Notes under the pieces: model-generated | What the model was told of the DNA's origin: nothing | What the model saw: only the letters and a program-made list of their open reading frames with translations | Database searches by the model: none | In this document: in pieces, positions 1-8,800 of the stretch | Layout of the letters: every line of letters starts with the position of its first letter | How positions within the stretch are numbered: position 1 is the first letter of the stretch | Translations under genes and position numbers: made by a program | Origin: a bacterium | GTDB taxonomy: Bacteria > Bacteroidota > Ignavibacteria > Kapaibacteriales > UBA7675 | Reading direction: 5' to 3' | Assembly: GCA_030430495.1 (NCBI GenBank) | Contig: JAUIKM010000035.1 | Location: forward strand, 1 to 64,000 | Length of the DNA: 64,000 bases

Positions 1-254
1 CGCGGGCGTGGATTTGATCCGGCGGGGCGATGGTCGCCTGAGCGACAAATACGTTGAGAAGGCATCCGGCCCCGTGATTACGTCCAACATGTTGCTCAGC
101 GGCGCGGGCGTGGATTTGATCCGGCGGGGAGATTGTCGCCTGGGCGACAAATACGTTGAGATCGAATCCGGCCCCGTGATTACGTCCAACATGTTGCTCA
201 GCGGCGCGGGCGTGGATTTGATCCGGCGGGGAGATTGTCGCCTGAGCGACAAAT
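1..254. repeat. 102-bp tandem repeat, about 2.5 copies, cut by the window edge
   Basis: Copies begin at positions 1, 103 and 205. The period is exactly 102 bases, a multiple of three (34 codons). The copies differ by only a few substitutions, and the third diverges near 254. Several frames stay open through the unit on both strands, so the period fits a coding repeat but does not settle the strand. The array continues past the left edge, so its copy number is unknown. The units are contiguous with no unique spacers, so this is not a CRISPR array. Confidence 0.9.
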
Positions 255-295
255 ATGGTGTGATTGAGTTTGAAGCGCGGTATAAAGATTTCTGA
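2..295 (+). CDS. possible C-terminal end of a 34-residue-repeat protein (partial)
   Basis: A frame open from the left edge reads through all repeat copies and stops at 293-295. It gives a 34-residue repeat containing DLIRRGDCRLSDKYVE, then a unique tail ending EARYKDF. I do not recognise the repeat. Support is limited to the in-phase period and the absence of stops. Other frames on both strands are also open through the unit, so this may equally be a non-coding minisatellite. No start is visible. Confidence 0.25.
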   Translation, partial: AGVDLIRRGDGRLSDKYVEKASGPVITSNMLLSGAGVDLIRRGDCRLGDKYVEIESGPVITSNMLLSGAGVDLIRRGDCRLSDKYGVIEFEARYKDF

Positions 296-450
296 CCTTG
301 AACCGGCTTTTGACTCGAAGCCTGGAAGCGGGCTCAATGACTTGCAGCTTTGTGGCGCGGCGGCGGACTTGCGGCTCTGTGGCTCGACGACCGACCTGAA
401 ACGGGATGAAATGTCGACTCAAAAACCGGCTCGTGGACTTGCGGCTTCGC

Positions 451-496
451 GCGCGCTGACGAACAAAAAAATCAAGCGAGCCTGAGCCGCAGGCTC
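451..496 (-). terminator. probable terminator and copy of A-rich/hairpin intergenic repeat
   Basis: Arms GAGCCTG (478-484) and CAGGCTC (490-496) form a perfect 7-bp hairpin. Seven A residues lie at 464-470, which read as a U-run on the minus strand. This suits termination of the leftward gene at 536-862. The flank CGCTGACGAACAAAA resembles four other intergenic sites (9371-9422, 22994-23040, 41421-41470, 54405-54435), so it also belongs to a dispersed repeat family. Confidence 0.5.
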
Positions 497-535
497 AAAG
501 CGGTCATGGAATCAGCGGAAACTGGTCGGCCTGCG

Positions 536-862
536 TCAGGAGTTTTTATCGCGGTAGTCGACGTCGCGGATTTCGCCCTGGTCCATTTTATTGAGGCGGT
601 TGATGGTTTTTCCGCCCTTGCTGCGTTCTTCCTTGTGCGCCTTGCCCCGCAGCACCACCACGTCGTCGCGGTCGTAAACCACGTCGTCCTTGTCGTTCCT
701 GGTTTTGCCCCGGCGGCCCGCGTTGAAATTGGTGTGGAAGGAGAAACCCGACTGGCGACGCGTCGAGATGCCGAGCATGCGGCGGATGGCGCCGAGCACC
801 CAGCCCGTGGCGACGACGATGCCGATGATGATCGCAAAAAAGATGAGCAGAATCTTGGCCAC
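536..862 (-). CDS. DUF4834-like small membrane protein
   Basis: This encodes 108 residues from a GTG start. One hydrophobic helix spans residues 4-26 (MAKILLIFFAIIIGIVVATG). A basic, polar middle follows, and the tail (GEIRDVDYRDKNS) ends in acidic residues. One N-terminal helix plus a short GE-x-x-D-x-x-Y tail is typical of the DUF4834 proteins of Bacteroidota, whose function is unknown. The upstream AGG is a weak ribosome site. The gene follows the ECF sigma gene on the same strand, but a terminator lies between them. Antisense frames over this span are shadows. The family call rests on pattern, not on a search. Confidence 0.6.
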   Translation of the reverse strand: MAKILLIFFAIIIGIVVATGWVLGAIRRMLGISTRRQSGFSFHTNFNAGRRGKTRNDKDDVVYDRDDVVVLRGKAHKEERSKGGKTINRLNKMDQGEIRDVDYRDKNS

Positions 863-946
863 GATACACTACCTGAAGTTGATGTGAAGTTGACGAGACA
901 TACGGACGGATTCGGCGATTGTTGTAGCACCGCACAGCGCCGCAAT

Positions 947-980
947 AAAAAAAGCCCGCTCACACATTGTGTAAGCGGGC
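947..980 (-). terminator. rho-independent terminator of the ECF sigma gene
   Basis: GCCCGCT (954-960) pairs with AGCGGGC (974-980). The intervening bases ACACA/TGTGT extend the stem. Seven A residues at 947-953 become a U-run on the minus strand, just downstream of the sigma gene stop at 1008. Confidence 0.85.
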
Positions 981-1007
981 CATTTATGCATAGTCGTATG
1001 CTTTTGT

Positions 1008-1574
1008 CTATTCGTTCGAATTAACCGATTCGTACAGTTCCGTCAACTTCTTGCGCAGATGCAGGACAGCATAGCGTTTGCGGGCCAGCAGCGTATTGAT
1101 ATTTACGCCCGTCTCCTCCGCGATCTGGCGGAAGGGAATACCCTCGAACTCATTCTGTTCGAACACTTCGCGCTGTTCCTTGGGCAGTTCCTTCAGTCCG
1201 TCCTGTACGGCTTCCCAGATGGTTTTGCGCATCAGAGCGCTTTCGGGACTGGCCGAAAGATCGGTAATGAAGTTTTCAAAAGTGTCCATGCCGTCTTCGG
1301 CTTGACCCGGAAGCTGCATGTCAGAAAACGTTTCCGCACGTTTCTTGCGATAAGAATCGATAATTCGGTTGCGCACCGCGGTAAAAACCCACGAAGCGAT
1401 GTTCTCAATCGGTTTGGATACGTTTGCCGAGGCTGCGAGTACATTCGTGAACACGTCCTGCAAAATGTCTTCCGCTTCTTCCGCCGTGCGAACGCGCTGT
1501 CGAATGAAGCCGAGGAATTTCTTCCGGTCCGTCCTGAACAGGTGTTCAATCTGAAGAGCCAAATCCATTGCCAT
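1008..1574 (-). CDS. ECF-type RNA polymerase sigma factor
   Basis: This is 188 residues with both ECF domains. Region 2 lies at about residues 18-80 (EDILQDVF, then SWVFTAVRNRIIDSYRKK). Region 4 lies at about residues 120-178 (LPKEQREVFEQNEFEG, then FRQIAEETGVNINTLLARKR), a helix-turn-helix for -35 recognition. I chose the start at 1574 because AGGGAGGT sits six bases upstream of that ATG, although the frame stays open further upstream. No anti-sigma gene is adjacent. It is divergent from pdxA across a 436-base gap that holds a long palindrome, which may be its control site. The trigger and regulon cannot be told from sequence. Confidence 0.9.
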   Translation of the reverse strand: MAMDLALQIEHLFRTDRKKFLGFIRQRVRTAEEAEDILQDVFTNVLAASANVSKPIENIASWVFTAVRNRIIDSYRKKRAETFSDMQLPGQAEDGMDTFENFITDLSASPESALMRKTIWEAVQDGLKELPKEQREVFEQNEFEGIPFRQIAEETGVNINTLLARKRYAVLHLRKKLTELYESVNSNE

Positions 1575-2010
1575 AATTACCTCCCTAGACTGAGTATCAT
1601 CCTCGAATATGTTCGTCGTAATTCCACCGGAATCGTCGTCAATACTACCTATCATCATCTTGTGTCGTGCTTGACAGCTAACCATCAAGTGCCTTGTTCG
1701 GTTCCTTGTTCCAACAATATTTGTTAGAACAAATATCTGGCCGATAAATTGACGCGAAAATACGAATTATTGAATCCTGTGTCAAGTATTCCGCCTTCAT
1801 GTTCAAAGAACTTCGACTCGTATCCTTTTGTGTCCAGCCGCCGTCGCGTCCGCTTGCGCGGCTGACGGGCTTCAAACATCGGGCGCGTTATCTCGTCGTC
1901 AATGCGCTAACTACGCCATTAATCCTGAAAAGTTCGATTTTTTTGGCGTCAATCGACATCAGACCGGCGTGGCCCACGCGCCCGGATGTAGTGAGGAGGC
2001 GCGACAGCCC
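1575..2010. other. divergent intergenic region between the sigma gene and pdxA
   Basis: This 436-base gap contains the sigma gene ribosome site (complement of 1575-1590), an AT-rich palindrome at 1706-1732 and the pdxA ribosome site (GAGGAGG near 1993-1999). Both promoters must lie here. I could not pick convincing -35/-10 boxes. Short frames in the gap lack coding features. Confidence 0.6.
1706..1732. promoter_or_regulatory. 27-bp palindrome, candidate operator
   Basis: TTGTTCCAACAA at 1706-1717 is the inverse of TTGTTAGAACAA at 1721-1732 except for one base, around the centre TAT. It lies about 130 bases upstream of the sigma start and about 280 upstream of pdxA, in an AT-rich stretch. No U-run follows, so an operator is more likely than a terminator. 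Confidence 0.5.
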
Positions 2011-3027
2011 ATGAAAGTTGCAGTCAGTTGCGGAGATATCAACGGCGTCGCCCTGGAAGTGTTCCTCGGCGCGCTGCAAATTCACGCGCCGCAGGTGCTG
2101 GCGGAGCAGGGCGTGGAGCTCCTGCTAGCCGCAGAAACGCAAACTCTGCTGGCCGGCCTGAAGTTCCTGGGCGTCGAGGCGGAAATCCACAATCAGGTCC
2201 TGAAGGTGCACGGCCACAGCATCACCCTGATCGAATGCAGCAGCGCGGCGCAGCTGCGACCGGGCGAGCTGCAGGCGGACGCCGGCGCGCTGGCGCTCGA
2301 AGCGCTCGAACGCGTCGCCGATCTGGCGCTCGACGGCACGGCGCAGGCCGTGCTCACCCTGCCCGTCAACAAAAAAGCGCTGCACCTGGCCGGCGCGGAC
2401 TTTCCCGGCCAGACCGAATTTTTTGCCGGCCGCGCCGCCGTTGATCATCCCGTCATGATTCTCTGTTCGCGGGAACTGCGCGTCGGGCTCGCCACGATCC
2501 ACATTCCGCTGCGGCGCGTGGCCGAGGCCGTAACGCGCGCCGCCGTCGAACGCGGCGTCACCCAACTGGACCTGAGCCTGCGGCGCGACTTCGGTTTTGA
2601 GCATCCGCGCATCGCCGTGCTGGGGCTGAACCCGCACGCGGGCGAGGAGGGCGACATCGGCCGCGAAGAAATCGAAGTTATTTCGCCCGTGATTGAATCG
2701 ATGCGCCGAACTGGTGTTACTCTCGAAGGTCCGTTTCCGGCCGACGGCTTTTTTGCGCACGGCGCCTGGCGCAATTTTGACGGCGTCCTGGCCATGTATC
2801 ACGACCAGGGCCTCATACCGCTCAAAATGCTGGCCGGCGGCGGCGGCGTCAACGCGACGGGCGGACTGCCTTTTGTGCGCACCTCGCCCGACCACGGCAC
2901 GGCATTCGGGATCGCCGGCAAGTCGCTGGCCGATCCGCGCGCCTGCGCCGAAGCGCTCATGCAGGCCGTGCACATGGTCGCCGCGCGCGCCGAATTCGAC
3001 GCGCGACCGGGGCGGGGGAGCGACTGA
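2011..3027 (+). CDS. pdxA: 4-hydroxythreonine-4-phosphate dehydrogenase
   Basis: The protein (338 residues) should oxidise 4-phosphohydroxy-L-threonine with NAD in pyridoxal phosphate synthesis, together with PdxJ. The family landmarks are in order: CGDINGVALEVF near the N-terminus, PVNKKALHLAG then FPGQTEFFA, GLNPHAGEEGDIGREE, YHDQGLIPLKML, and GGLPFVRTSPDHGTAFGIAGK near the C-terminus. The length fits the family (about 330). I used the ATG at 2011, which begins the conserved domain and follows GAGGAGG; the frame also opens upstream at 1828 without homology. No other pyridoxine gene is adjacent. The TTAA word is absent from the gene, unlike its right-hand neighbour. Confidence 0.93.
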   Translation: MKVAVSCGDINGVALEVFLGALQIHAPQVLAEQGVELLLAAETQTLLAGLKFLGVEAEIHNQVLKVHGHSITLIECSSAAQLRPGELQADAGALALEALERVADLALDGTAQAVLTLPVNKKALHLAGADFPGQTEFFAGRAAVDHPVMILCSRELRVGLATIHIPLRRVAEAVTRAAVERGVTQLDLSLRRDFGFEHPRIAVLGLNPHAGEEGDIGREEIEVISPVIESMRRTGVTLEGPFPADGFFAHGAWRNFDGVLAMYHDQGLIPLKMLAGGGGVNATGGLPFVRTSPDHGTAFGIAGKSLADPRACAEALMQAVHMVAARAEFDARPGRGSD

Positions 3028-3114
3028 ATCTCCGCGGTCTGAAAATTTGCATCCATCCATGATCGAGCCGTCGCCGCCGCTTTCCGGCGCGGCGGCAAAA
3101 CCGGGTTTTACATC

Positions 3115-4044
3115 GTGAGCCAGAACCGAATATTTCTCGTTCCCGGCAGCGAGCGCCGCTTCACCCTGGGCGCCGTCCTGCTGACGCTCGGCGTCGTCTG
3201 TTCCGTCTACCTCGGCTACCAGATGGGCGGCGGACTGCTCAAAATCGCGTCCGAGAAATTAATGCCGGATTTCCCGGTCGCCTGGGTGCTCGGATTCAGC
3301 CAGCTGGCATTTCTGATGTTTCCCGCCGTCCTCATGTTAATGTCGGATCGCCGCGGTTTCAGCGGCGTACTGGCGCCGCGTGTGGCGGCCGCCGACGGCG
3401 GAATGCAGGTATCGTTGCCGACGTCGCAGCACTATCTGATCGGTTTTGTCTGCGTTGTGGCCATTCAGTTTTTCAGCGCGTCGTTCACGCCGGTGCAATA
3501 CGATTTGTTTCCGCCGGACTGGGCCGAGGCGCTGCGCGGCTTCAGCGAGCTCTCGCAGGACTATTTCTTCGAGATCTTCGGCGAGTTAAACGCGGCGAAT
3601 TTTCTGCGTTCGTTGTTAATCGTGGCGGTGATTCCGGCTTTGGCGGAGGAGACGCTGTTCCGCGCATATCTGCAGCCGATGCTTGCGCGACGCTGGTCGC
3701 CCGTGGCGGCAATCCTCGTCACTGCTCTGCTCTTTGCGACTTTACACTTTAATCCGGACGCCTTGATTCCGCTCTTTCTGGTTGGCGTTTTACTGGGGCT
3801 TGCGGCCTGGCACACGGGCGGCATTCTGCTGTCTGTCGTGCTGCACTTTGTTAACAACGCCATGGCCGTGGCGGTCTACTTTGCCATGCCGGACCTGAGC
3901 GACACTTCGGCGGACGAGGGCTCCTGGGGCGTCTCGCTGCTGGCGCTGATCAGCCTCGGATTTTTGCTGGCCGCCTTTGTGCGTTTAACGCCCGGAGCGG
4001 GCCGCGAAAGCGTGGCGGAAGGCGAGCTTCACTCCGATGTTTAA
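3115..4044 (+). CDS. CPBP-family intramembrane metalloprotease
   Basis: This is a polytopic membrane protein of 309 residues with a GTG start. The CPBP (CAAX protease/bacteriocin-processing, Abi) motifs are present: EETLFRAYL with the Glu pair near residues 178-179, HFNPDALIPLFLVG with the metal His, and LHFVNNAMAV near residue 243. Family members cleave membrane-anchored substrates or act in self-immunity; the substrate here is unknown. The gene starts 87 bases after pdxA on the same strand, with no good ribosome site. Its last codons touch the converging orphan T9SS tail. From 3258 onward it is rich in TTAA (eight by eye), whereas none occurs in the 1.2 kb before. Confidence 0.85.
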   Translation: MSQNRIFLVPGSERRFTLGAVLLTLGVVCSVYLGYQMGGGLLKIASEKLMPDFPVAWVLGFSQLAFLMFPAVLMLMSDRRGFSGVLAPRVAAADGGMQVSLPTSQHYLIGFVCVVAIQFFSASFTPVQYDLFPPDWAEALRGFSELSQDYFFEIFGELNAANFLRSLLIVAVIPALAEETLFRAYLQPMLARRWSPVAAILVTALLFATLHFNPDALIPLFLVGVLLGLAAWHTGGILLSVVLHFVNNAMAVAVYFAMPDLSDTSADEGSWGVSLLALISLGFLLAAFVRLTPGAGRESVAEGELHSDV

Positions 4045-4165
4045 GGCGGGATTGTCACTGTAGCCGCGGAGACTTTTCCATCGGCACGTAAACGCAGGAC
4101 GTACACACCCGATCCCTGCAAATCCATCTTGTTAGTCGCGCGGTGATCACCGGCGGGTAGACGCG
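4041..4165 (-). pseudogene. orphan T9SS C-terminal sorting tail (gene remnant)
   Basis: The minus-strand frame ending at 4041 reads LPAGDHRATNKMDLQGSGVY then VLRLRADGKVSAATVTIPP. This is a clear relative of the last 40 residues of the next gene (FPAGEHCVTNKMDVQTAGVY then ILRLSVDGKV), and the DNA aligns over about 120 bases (4045-4164 against 4341-4462). Upstream of 4165 the similarity stops and no secreted-protein body or signal peptide precedes it. It is best read as the leftover 3' end of a duplicated or deleted T9SS cargo gene. Confidence 0.7.
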
Positions 4166-4255
4166 TTGCCGGCCTGTTTGTCTTTGTGCCTCTGTGAGTC
4201 GAATGATTCAGTCGTAGCGAGTCTCTGAGTTCGGGGTTTAATGGGCAGAAAAAAA

Positions 4256-4306
4256 GAGCTGTGAACCTCAATGGCACACAACTCTTGTGTAGTTTTACGT
4301 ACTCCG
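4256..4306. repeat. dispersed intergenic repeat, copy C (hairpin plus TAGTTTTACGTA)
   Basis: It starts GAGCTGTGAACC, continues to GGCACACAACTC (an imperfect hairpin) and then TGTAGTTTTACGTA. The order and wording match copies at 41311-41361 and, inverted, 46552-46602. Partial copies are at 22914-22938 and 28974-29002. Confidence 0.65.
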
Positions 4307-4340
4307 CTCCAATCGCATTCTACGCCGCGAGGCCCGATGT

Positions 4341-5699
4341 TTAACGCAGGATCGTCAGCGGCGTGCTGCACACCTTGCCGTCGACGCTTAAACGCAGGAT
4401 ATACACTCCCGCCGTCTGCACATCCATCTTGTTCGTCACGCAGTGCTCACCGGCGGGGAACACGCGCTGAAAAACTTGTTTAACAAGGCGTCCGCGCACG
4501 TCGAACAATTCGGCCGTCACAAGTCCCTGAGTCTCAACGCTGAAGTCCACCGCAAACTCGTCCGTCGCTGGGTTGGGCGTCAGCCGCACCGCCGACCCGC
4601 CGTCCGCCGCTGTGGCCGCCGGCGTTTCGTCCTCAACATCGGTGACCGAATAAACGGGATTTTGAGAGCGGAACATTTCCTTTGGGCTGGCGACGTAAAC
4701 GTATCCGGCCGAATCCAGCTCCACTATTGCAATGCCTTTGTATAAAGTGTCGGCCGTAAAGTTGATGTCCGTACCGATCTGACGCCATTCCACGCCCAGG
4801 TTGTCGGTGTACCACAGTTGCTGTATTCCGTTTACAAAGAAGTTGTTGTGGCGGTCGCGGCGAATAACGGTATACAGTCTGTCCGATGGATCCGGGCCTT
4901 CCGTCCCGCTGAAACTCCAGGTTGCGCCGCCGTCACTCGATCCGAAGTATCGCGAGTCGGGATTGTCCGTCGCCAGCAGGATGTCGCCGCGATTGTTGAC
5001 TTCCAGGAACGTCGGGTGCCACGGTCCTTCGCCATGCTGACCGGCTTTGAGCAGGGTGTCGCGTTTCTCTTTGTTGTCGGTGAGATCGAAGGTCAGCAGG
5101 CTGCCCGGAAAGGAGCCGGCTATAAGGAGCTGATTGCCGTTGCGCAGCGCCGCTTTGGACAAGCTGTTGTTGGGTCTGCCGTAGTGGCGCGGAACGGTCC
5201 ATTGTGTTCCACTTTCATCGCCAACTGACAGGTGCCCGCCTCCGAAAAAATAATCGAAGACCTCCGCCAGAATTTTGCCGCCCGGTTCTTGTTTTAAATC
5301 CACATAATCCAGGTTGTCTCTGCCCCAATCCGGAGATGGGTCCTCCAAAAGGGGGCTCCAGGTCGGGCCGTTGTCCTCTGATTGAAGAATGCTCGTCCCC
5401 AGGCCGATAAGTATCCGTCCGTCGCACAGCGCGGTCAAGCTGTACAAAATACTCTTTGGCAGTGACTCGACCTTTTTCCAGCTTTCGCCGTGATCGTCGC
5501 TGTAAAAGACGTAGTCGGCTCTCCCCCAACCATCTGAGACTTTCAGCAGGAGGCGGCCGTTCGGTGCGCTCAGCACCTGTTCAATTTCCACATCGCCCGC
5601 TTCGGGCGGCAGTTCGATCTTGATCCAGTTGGAATTTTGCGAGAAGGCAACAAACGGATAGGCGCAAAGCATCAGCGCCATGCCCAGGAGTTTTTGCAT
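4341..5699 (-). CDS. secreted BNR/Asp-box repeat protein with T9SS sorting tail
   Basis: This is 452 residues from the ATG at 5699, chosen because it begins a signal peptide (MQKLLGMALMLCAYPFVAFS); the frame extends 31 codons further upstream without one. The body carries Asp-box motifs of the S-x-D-x-G-x-T-W type: YSDDHGESW, QSEDNGPTW, SSDGGATW and the weaker YTDNLGVEW. They suggest a beta-propeller like sialidase or photosystem-stability-type folds; enzymatic activity cannot be inferred. The C-terminus (from about residue 370: LTPNPATDEFAVDF, FDVRGRLVKQVF, GVYILRL) is a type A T9SS sorting domain, so the product should cross the outer membrane and be surface-attached or released. It is co-oriented with the larger T9SS gene upstream. 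Confidence 0.82.
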   Translation of the reverse strand: MQKLLGMALMLCAYPFVAFSQNSNWIKIELPPEAGDVEIEQVLSAPNGRLLLKVSDGWGRADYVFYSDDHGESWKKVESLPKSILYSLTALCDGRILIGLGTSILQSEDNGPTWSPLLEDPSPDWGRDNLDYVDLKQEPGGKILAEVFDYFFGGGHLSVGDESGTQWTVPRHYGRPNNSLSKAALRNGNQLLIAGSFPGSLLTFDLTDNKEKRDTLLKAGQHGEGPWHPTFLEVNNRGDILLATDNPDSRYFGSSDGGATWSFSGTEGPDPSDRLYTVIRRDRHNNFFVNGIQQLWYTDNLGVEWRQIGTDINFTADTLYKGIAIVELDSAGYVYVASPKEMFRSQNPVYSVTDVEDETPAATAADGGSAVRLTPNPATDEFAVDFSVETQGLVTAELFDVRGRLVKQVFQRVFPAGEHCVTNKMDVQTAGVYILRLSVDGKVCSTPLTILR

Positions 5700-5855
5700 G
5701 TCGGGTCCGTACAAATGGTGCAAAACGGTGCGCGTTCCGTTTTTGGGCAATGCCGCAAGTATAACAACAAATGCCCGGACAAAAAAGGGCAAAAACTCAT
5801 GCCGCTCTCTCGGAGCCGTGCGCTTGTTTCGATTTGCCGCGCTCCTGCGCCGGGC

Positions 5856-8800
5856 CTATTCGCTCACAATCATCGTCTGCGTGCCGACGTACGGTCCGGC
5901 CTGCAGACGCAACAGATACAGTCCGCCGGCCAGCTCCCGCGGCAGTTGTGCCTCGTGTTCGCCCGCTGCCATTCTTCCGCCCGCAAGTTCGGCCAAGACT
6001 TCGCCGAGCGTATTGTACACCTGCAGGTGAGCCTCCGTGTCAAAGCCCAGTTCAAAGCGCACCGTCGCGCCGGGGCCGCCCGGATTGGGATGCGGCGCGT
6101 GCAGCGCAAACGCGCCCGCGCCGATCGTCAGCAGGCGTGCGTTGCCCAGACAGAAGGCCGAGTACTGCAAATCGTCGCTTGTCAGCCCGCCGGCGCTAAA
6201 ACAGTCCGAATCGCTTGTTAAATCCATGCCTGCCGCTTCGATCAGAATGATTCCGTCCTCGTTCAACTCCACCAGCAGCACATGTGTTTGCCACTGAAGC
6301 AGTTCGGCGACGTCCGTCGGCGGGCCTTCGCCTCTGATGTTTAACAGGCCGCCGCTCACGTCCGGCGTCAGTGTAAACGTCCAGCCCGGCGCTGTAACAA
6401 TCGATTCCGGAATGATGCGCGCCGCCTGCTGATTGAACGCCAGGTCGATGTTAATACCGTTGACCACGCCGCGACCGCCCACCTGCGTCAGTCGCCAGGT
6501 GATGCGGTCGCCCGGCAGAACATTCGTTTCGTCGATGGATACTTTAATGTCTGTCCTCATCGGCGCGGAAACTACCAGTGTGATCTCTTCCGTTGTCTCA
6601 CAGCCGTCTGCGCTCGTAAACCTTGCGGTCAGAGTTTTGCTGTCATTTAATGTCAGCATCGGCGTGAAACTCGTCGCGTCGTCCAGTCCCGCCGCGGGCG
6701 TCCAGACAATCGTGCCGGGCCGGTCGGCTGCTGCGTTTAACTGTACTTCCGTGCCGCGGCGACAGATCAGGCGCGGCGGTTCGTCAATTGCCAGATGCGG
6801 CTGTGGAAACACTTCAACAAAGGTCGAGTCAAAAGCCGAACATCCATTGCGGTCGGCGTGCAGATACACCCAGCGCGATTTCGTCAATCTCAGGCCCGGA
6901 CTTGCACTGCCGGGATCGTTAAACAGGTCCGCCGGCGTCCATTGCAGCGCCGCGTCGGCCGGGACCTCGGCCTGCAATTCAACTTCTTCGCCCGCACAGA
7001 CCGCCGCGGGTGTGTTGATAATTATCTCCAATGCATCGTTAACGCTTATGTCGATCGACGCCTGCGCACTGCACCTGCCGTTCCAGACGGTGATTGTATA
7101 TCGGCTGGGTCCGGTCGGCCTGACCGTCGGCGCGGGACTCATCGGGTCGTCGAAGTCTTCCGGATTATCCCATGCAAATCGCTCAACTTCGGTCATCAAT
7201 ACCCGCAGTTGCACTTCCTCGCCCGGGCAAACCACAAGTCGATCAGCGACAATCTCGACAGTCGGTCCCGGCGTCACCTGGACAAAAACGGAGTCGCGCG
7301 CCACACAGCCGTCGGCTGCGCCGACCTCAACAACGTACCAGCGCGAAGCCGGCGGGCTGACCGTCGGAGTGTTGGAGTTGACATCGTCAATGTATTCGTC
7401 CGCGGGTGTCCAGCGCAGCTCGCCGCCGCTCGATTCAGCCCGCAGTTGTATCGCTTCGCCCGCGCAGATTGAAAGGTCCGCGTTGACAATGTTAACCGAC
7501 GGCGGCGAGTCGACGCGCACAAAAACGGAGTCGCGCGCCGCACAGCCTTCAGTCGAGACGACGTCCAGATAATACCAGCGCGAAGTCGGCGGACTGACCG
7601 TAGGCGCAAGTGACTTAACATCGTCGATGTATTCGTCGTTGGGCGACCACACAAACTCATCGCCGACCGCCTCGGCGTTTAACTGAACTGCGCCGCCTGC
7701 ACACAAAGCCACGTCGCCGCCGGCGTCGGCTACAGGCGCGGGATAAACAAATACCGTGCGCGTGTCTTCATGCGCGCCCCATTTATTCGATCCAACCAGG
7801 TGAATCCTGTACTCGCCGGCCTCCGGAAAACACACCGTGCCGGGGTTGCGCACATTCCAGTTGCGAACGTCGCCGTCATGTTCAATCGTCCACGACCATT
7901 CGTCCGGATGGAACAGACTTGCATCGCGGATGTTAATGCATTCTCCCTGACAGATCGTGGAGTCGGAGAGCTCGATCCTGACCTCGGGCCCCATGCACAG
8001 GTCGGACGCCACGCTCGAATTCCAGCTCATTACCTGGTTCGGCGGGGTGGAACACACAAATGGCGCGCCTTGAATCAGGATCTCTTTAGTGTTAAAATCA
8101 CAGGCCGCGCCGACCGCATTGGGATTCCGAATAGCGCCGACCCATTGATCGCGCCCGTTGGACTCAGTCTGATGTGTGCCGAAATATATCTTGCCGTCCG
8201 GCGCGAGTTGCAGGTCGCAGATTCCGACAGAATTTTCGTTAATTATCGGCGATTTCAGTACCGTTCGTCGATTAAACACTTCGTCGCCGTCGCTCAGACT
8301 TAAATCCAACTGTATGATGCACTGTTCCTGTTTCCAACTGCCTGACAGATAACACTTTGTTTCGTCGGGTGAAAACGCGACATGCGGATTAACTCTGTAC
8401 TCGAAGTTCTTATCGGTCAGTCCCAGCGCTTGTGTTAATTCGCCGCTGCCCGTGTCAAATTCAAATATTTCAAAAATGCCGGGTGTCAGCGGCGTGTTGT
8501 AGAATGGGTCCCAGGTTGTCATAGCCAGGTAATTGCCGCCGGGAGAAAAGTACAGTCCGCCGACCCAGGCCCAGTGGTTGCGCGATTCAACAACTGCCGT
8601 CGGCCCGATGTCGCTCACGACCGGTTCGTGATCGACGCCTTCAGACGTTAATTTAAAACTCAGATAGCGATTGCCGTACTGTTGACGCGAAACGATCCAG
8701 AAAAAGTTGCCTTCGCAGTTCCACGTGGCGGCTACCCGCTCGGTCGCCAGCGAGTCTATTAACACATTTTTCTGCACGATGAATTCTTCTTCTGTCGCGG

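Noticed and set aside
1-254. Possible CRISPR array
   Set aside because: The units are contiguous 102-base tandem copies without unique spacers and no cas gene is in the window.
264-485. 73-codon plus-strand frame with DLQLCG/DLRLCG repeats after the 102-bp array
   Set aside because: It overlaps the end of the frame through the tandem repeat, lacks a ribosome site, and consists of short repeats of GACTTGCGGCT that look like spacer DNA.
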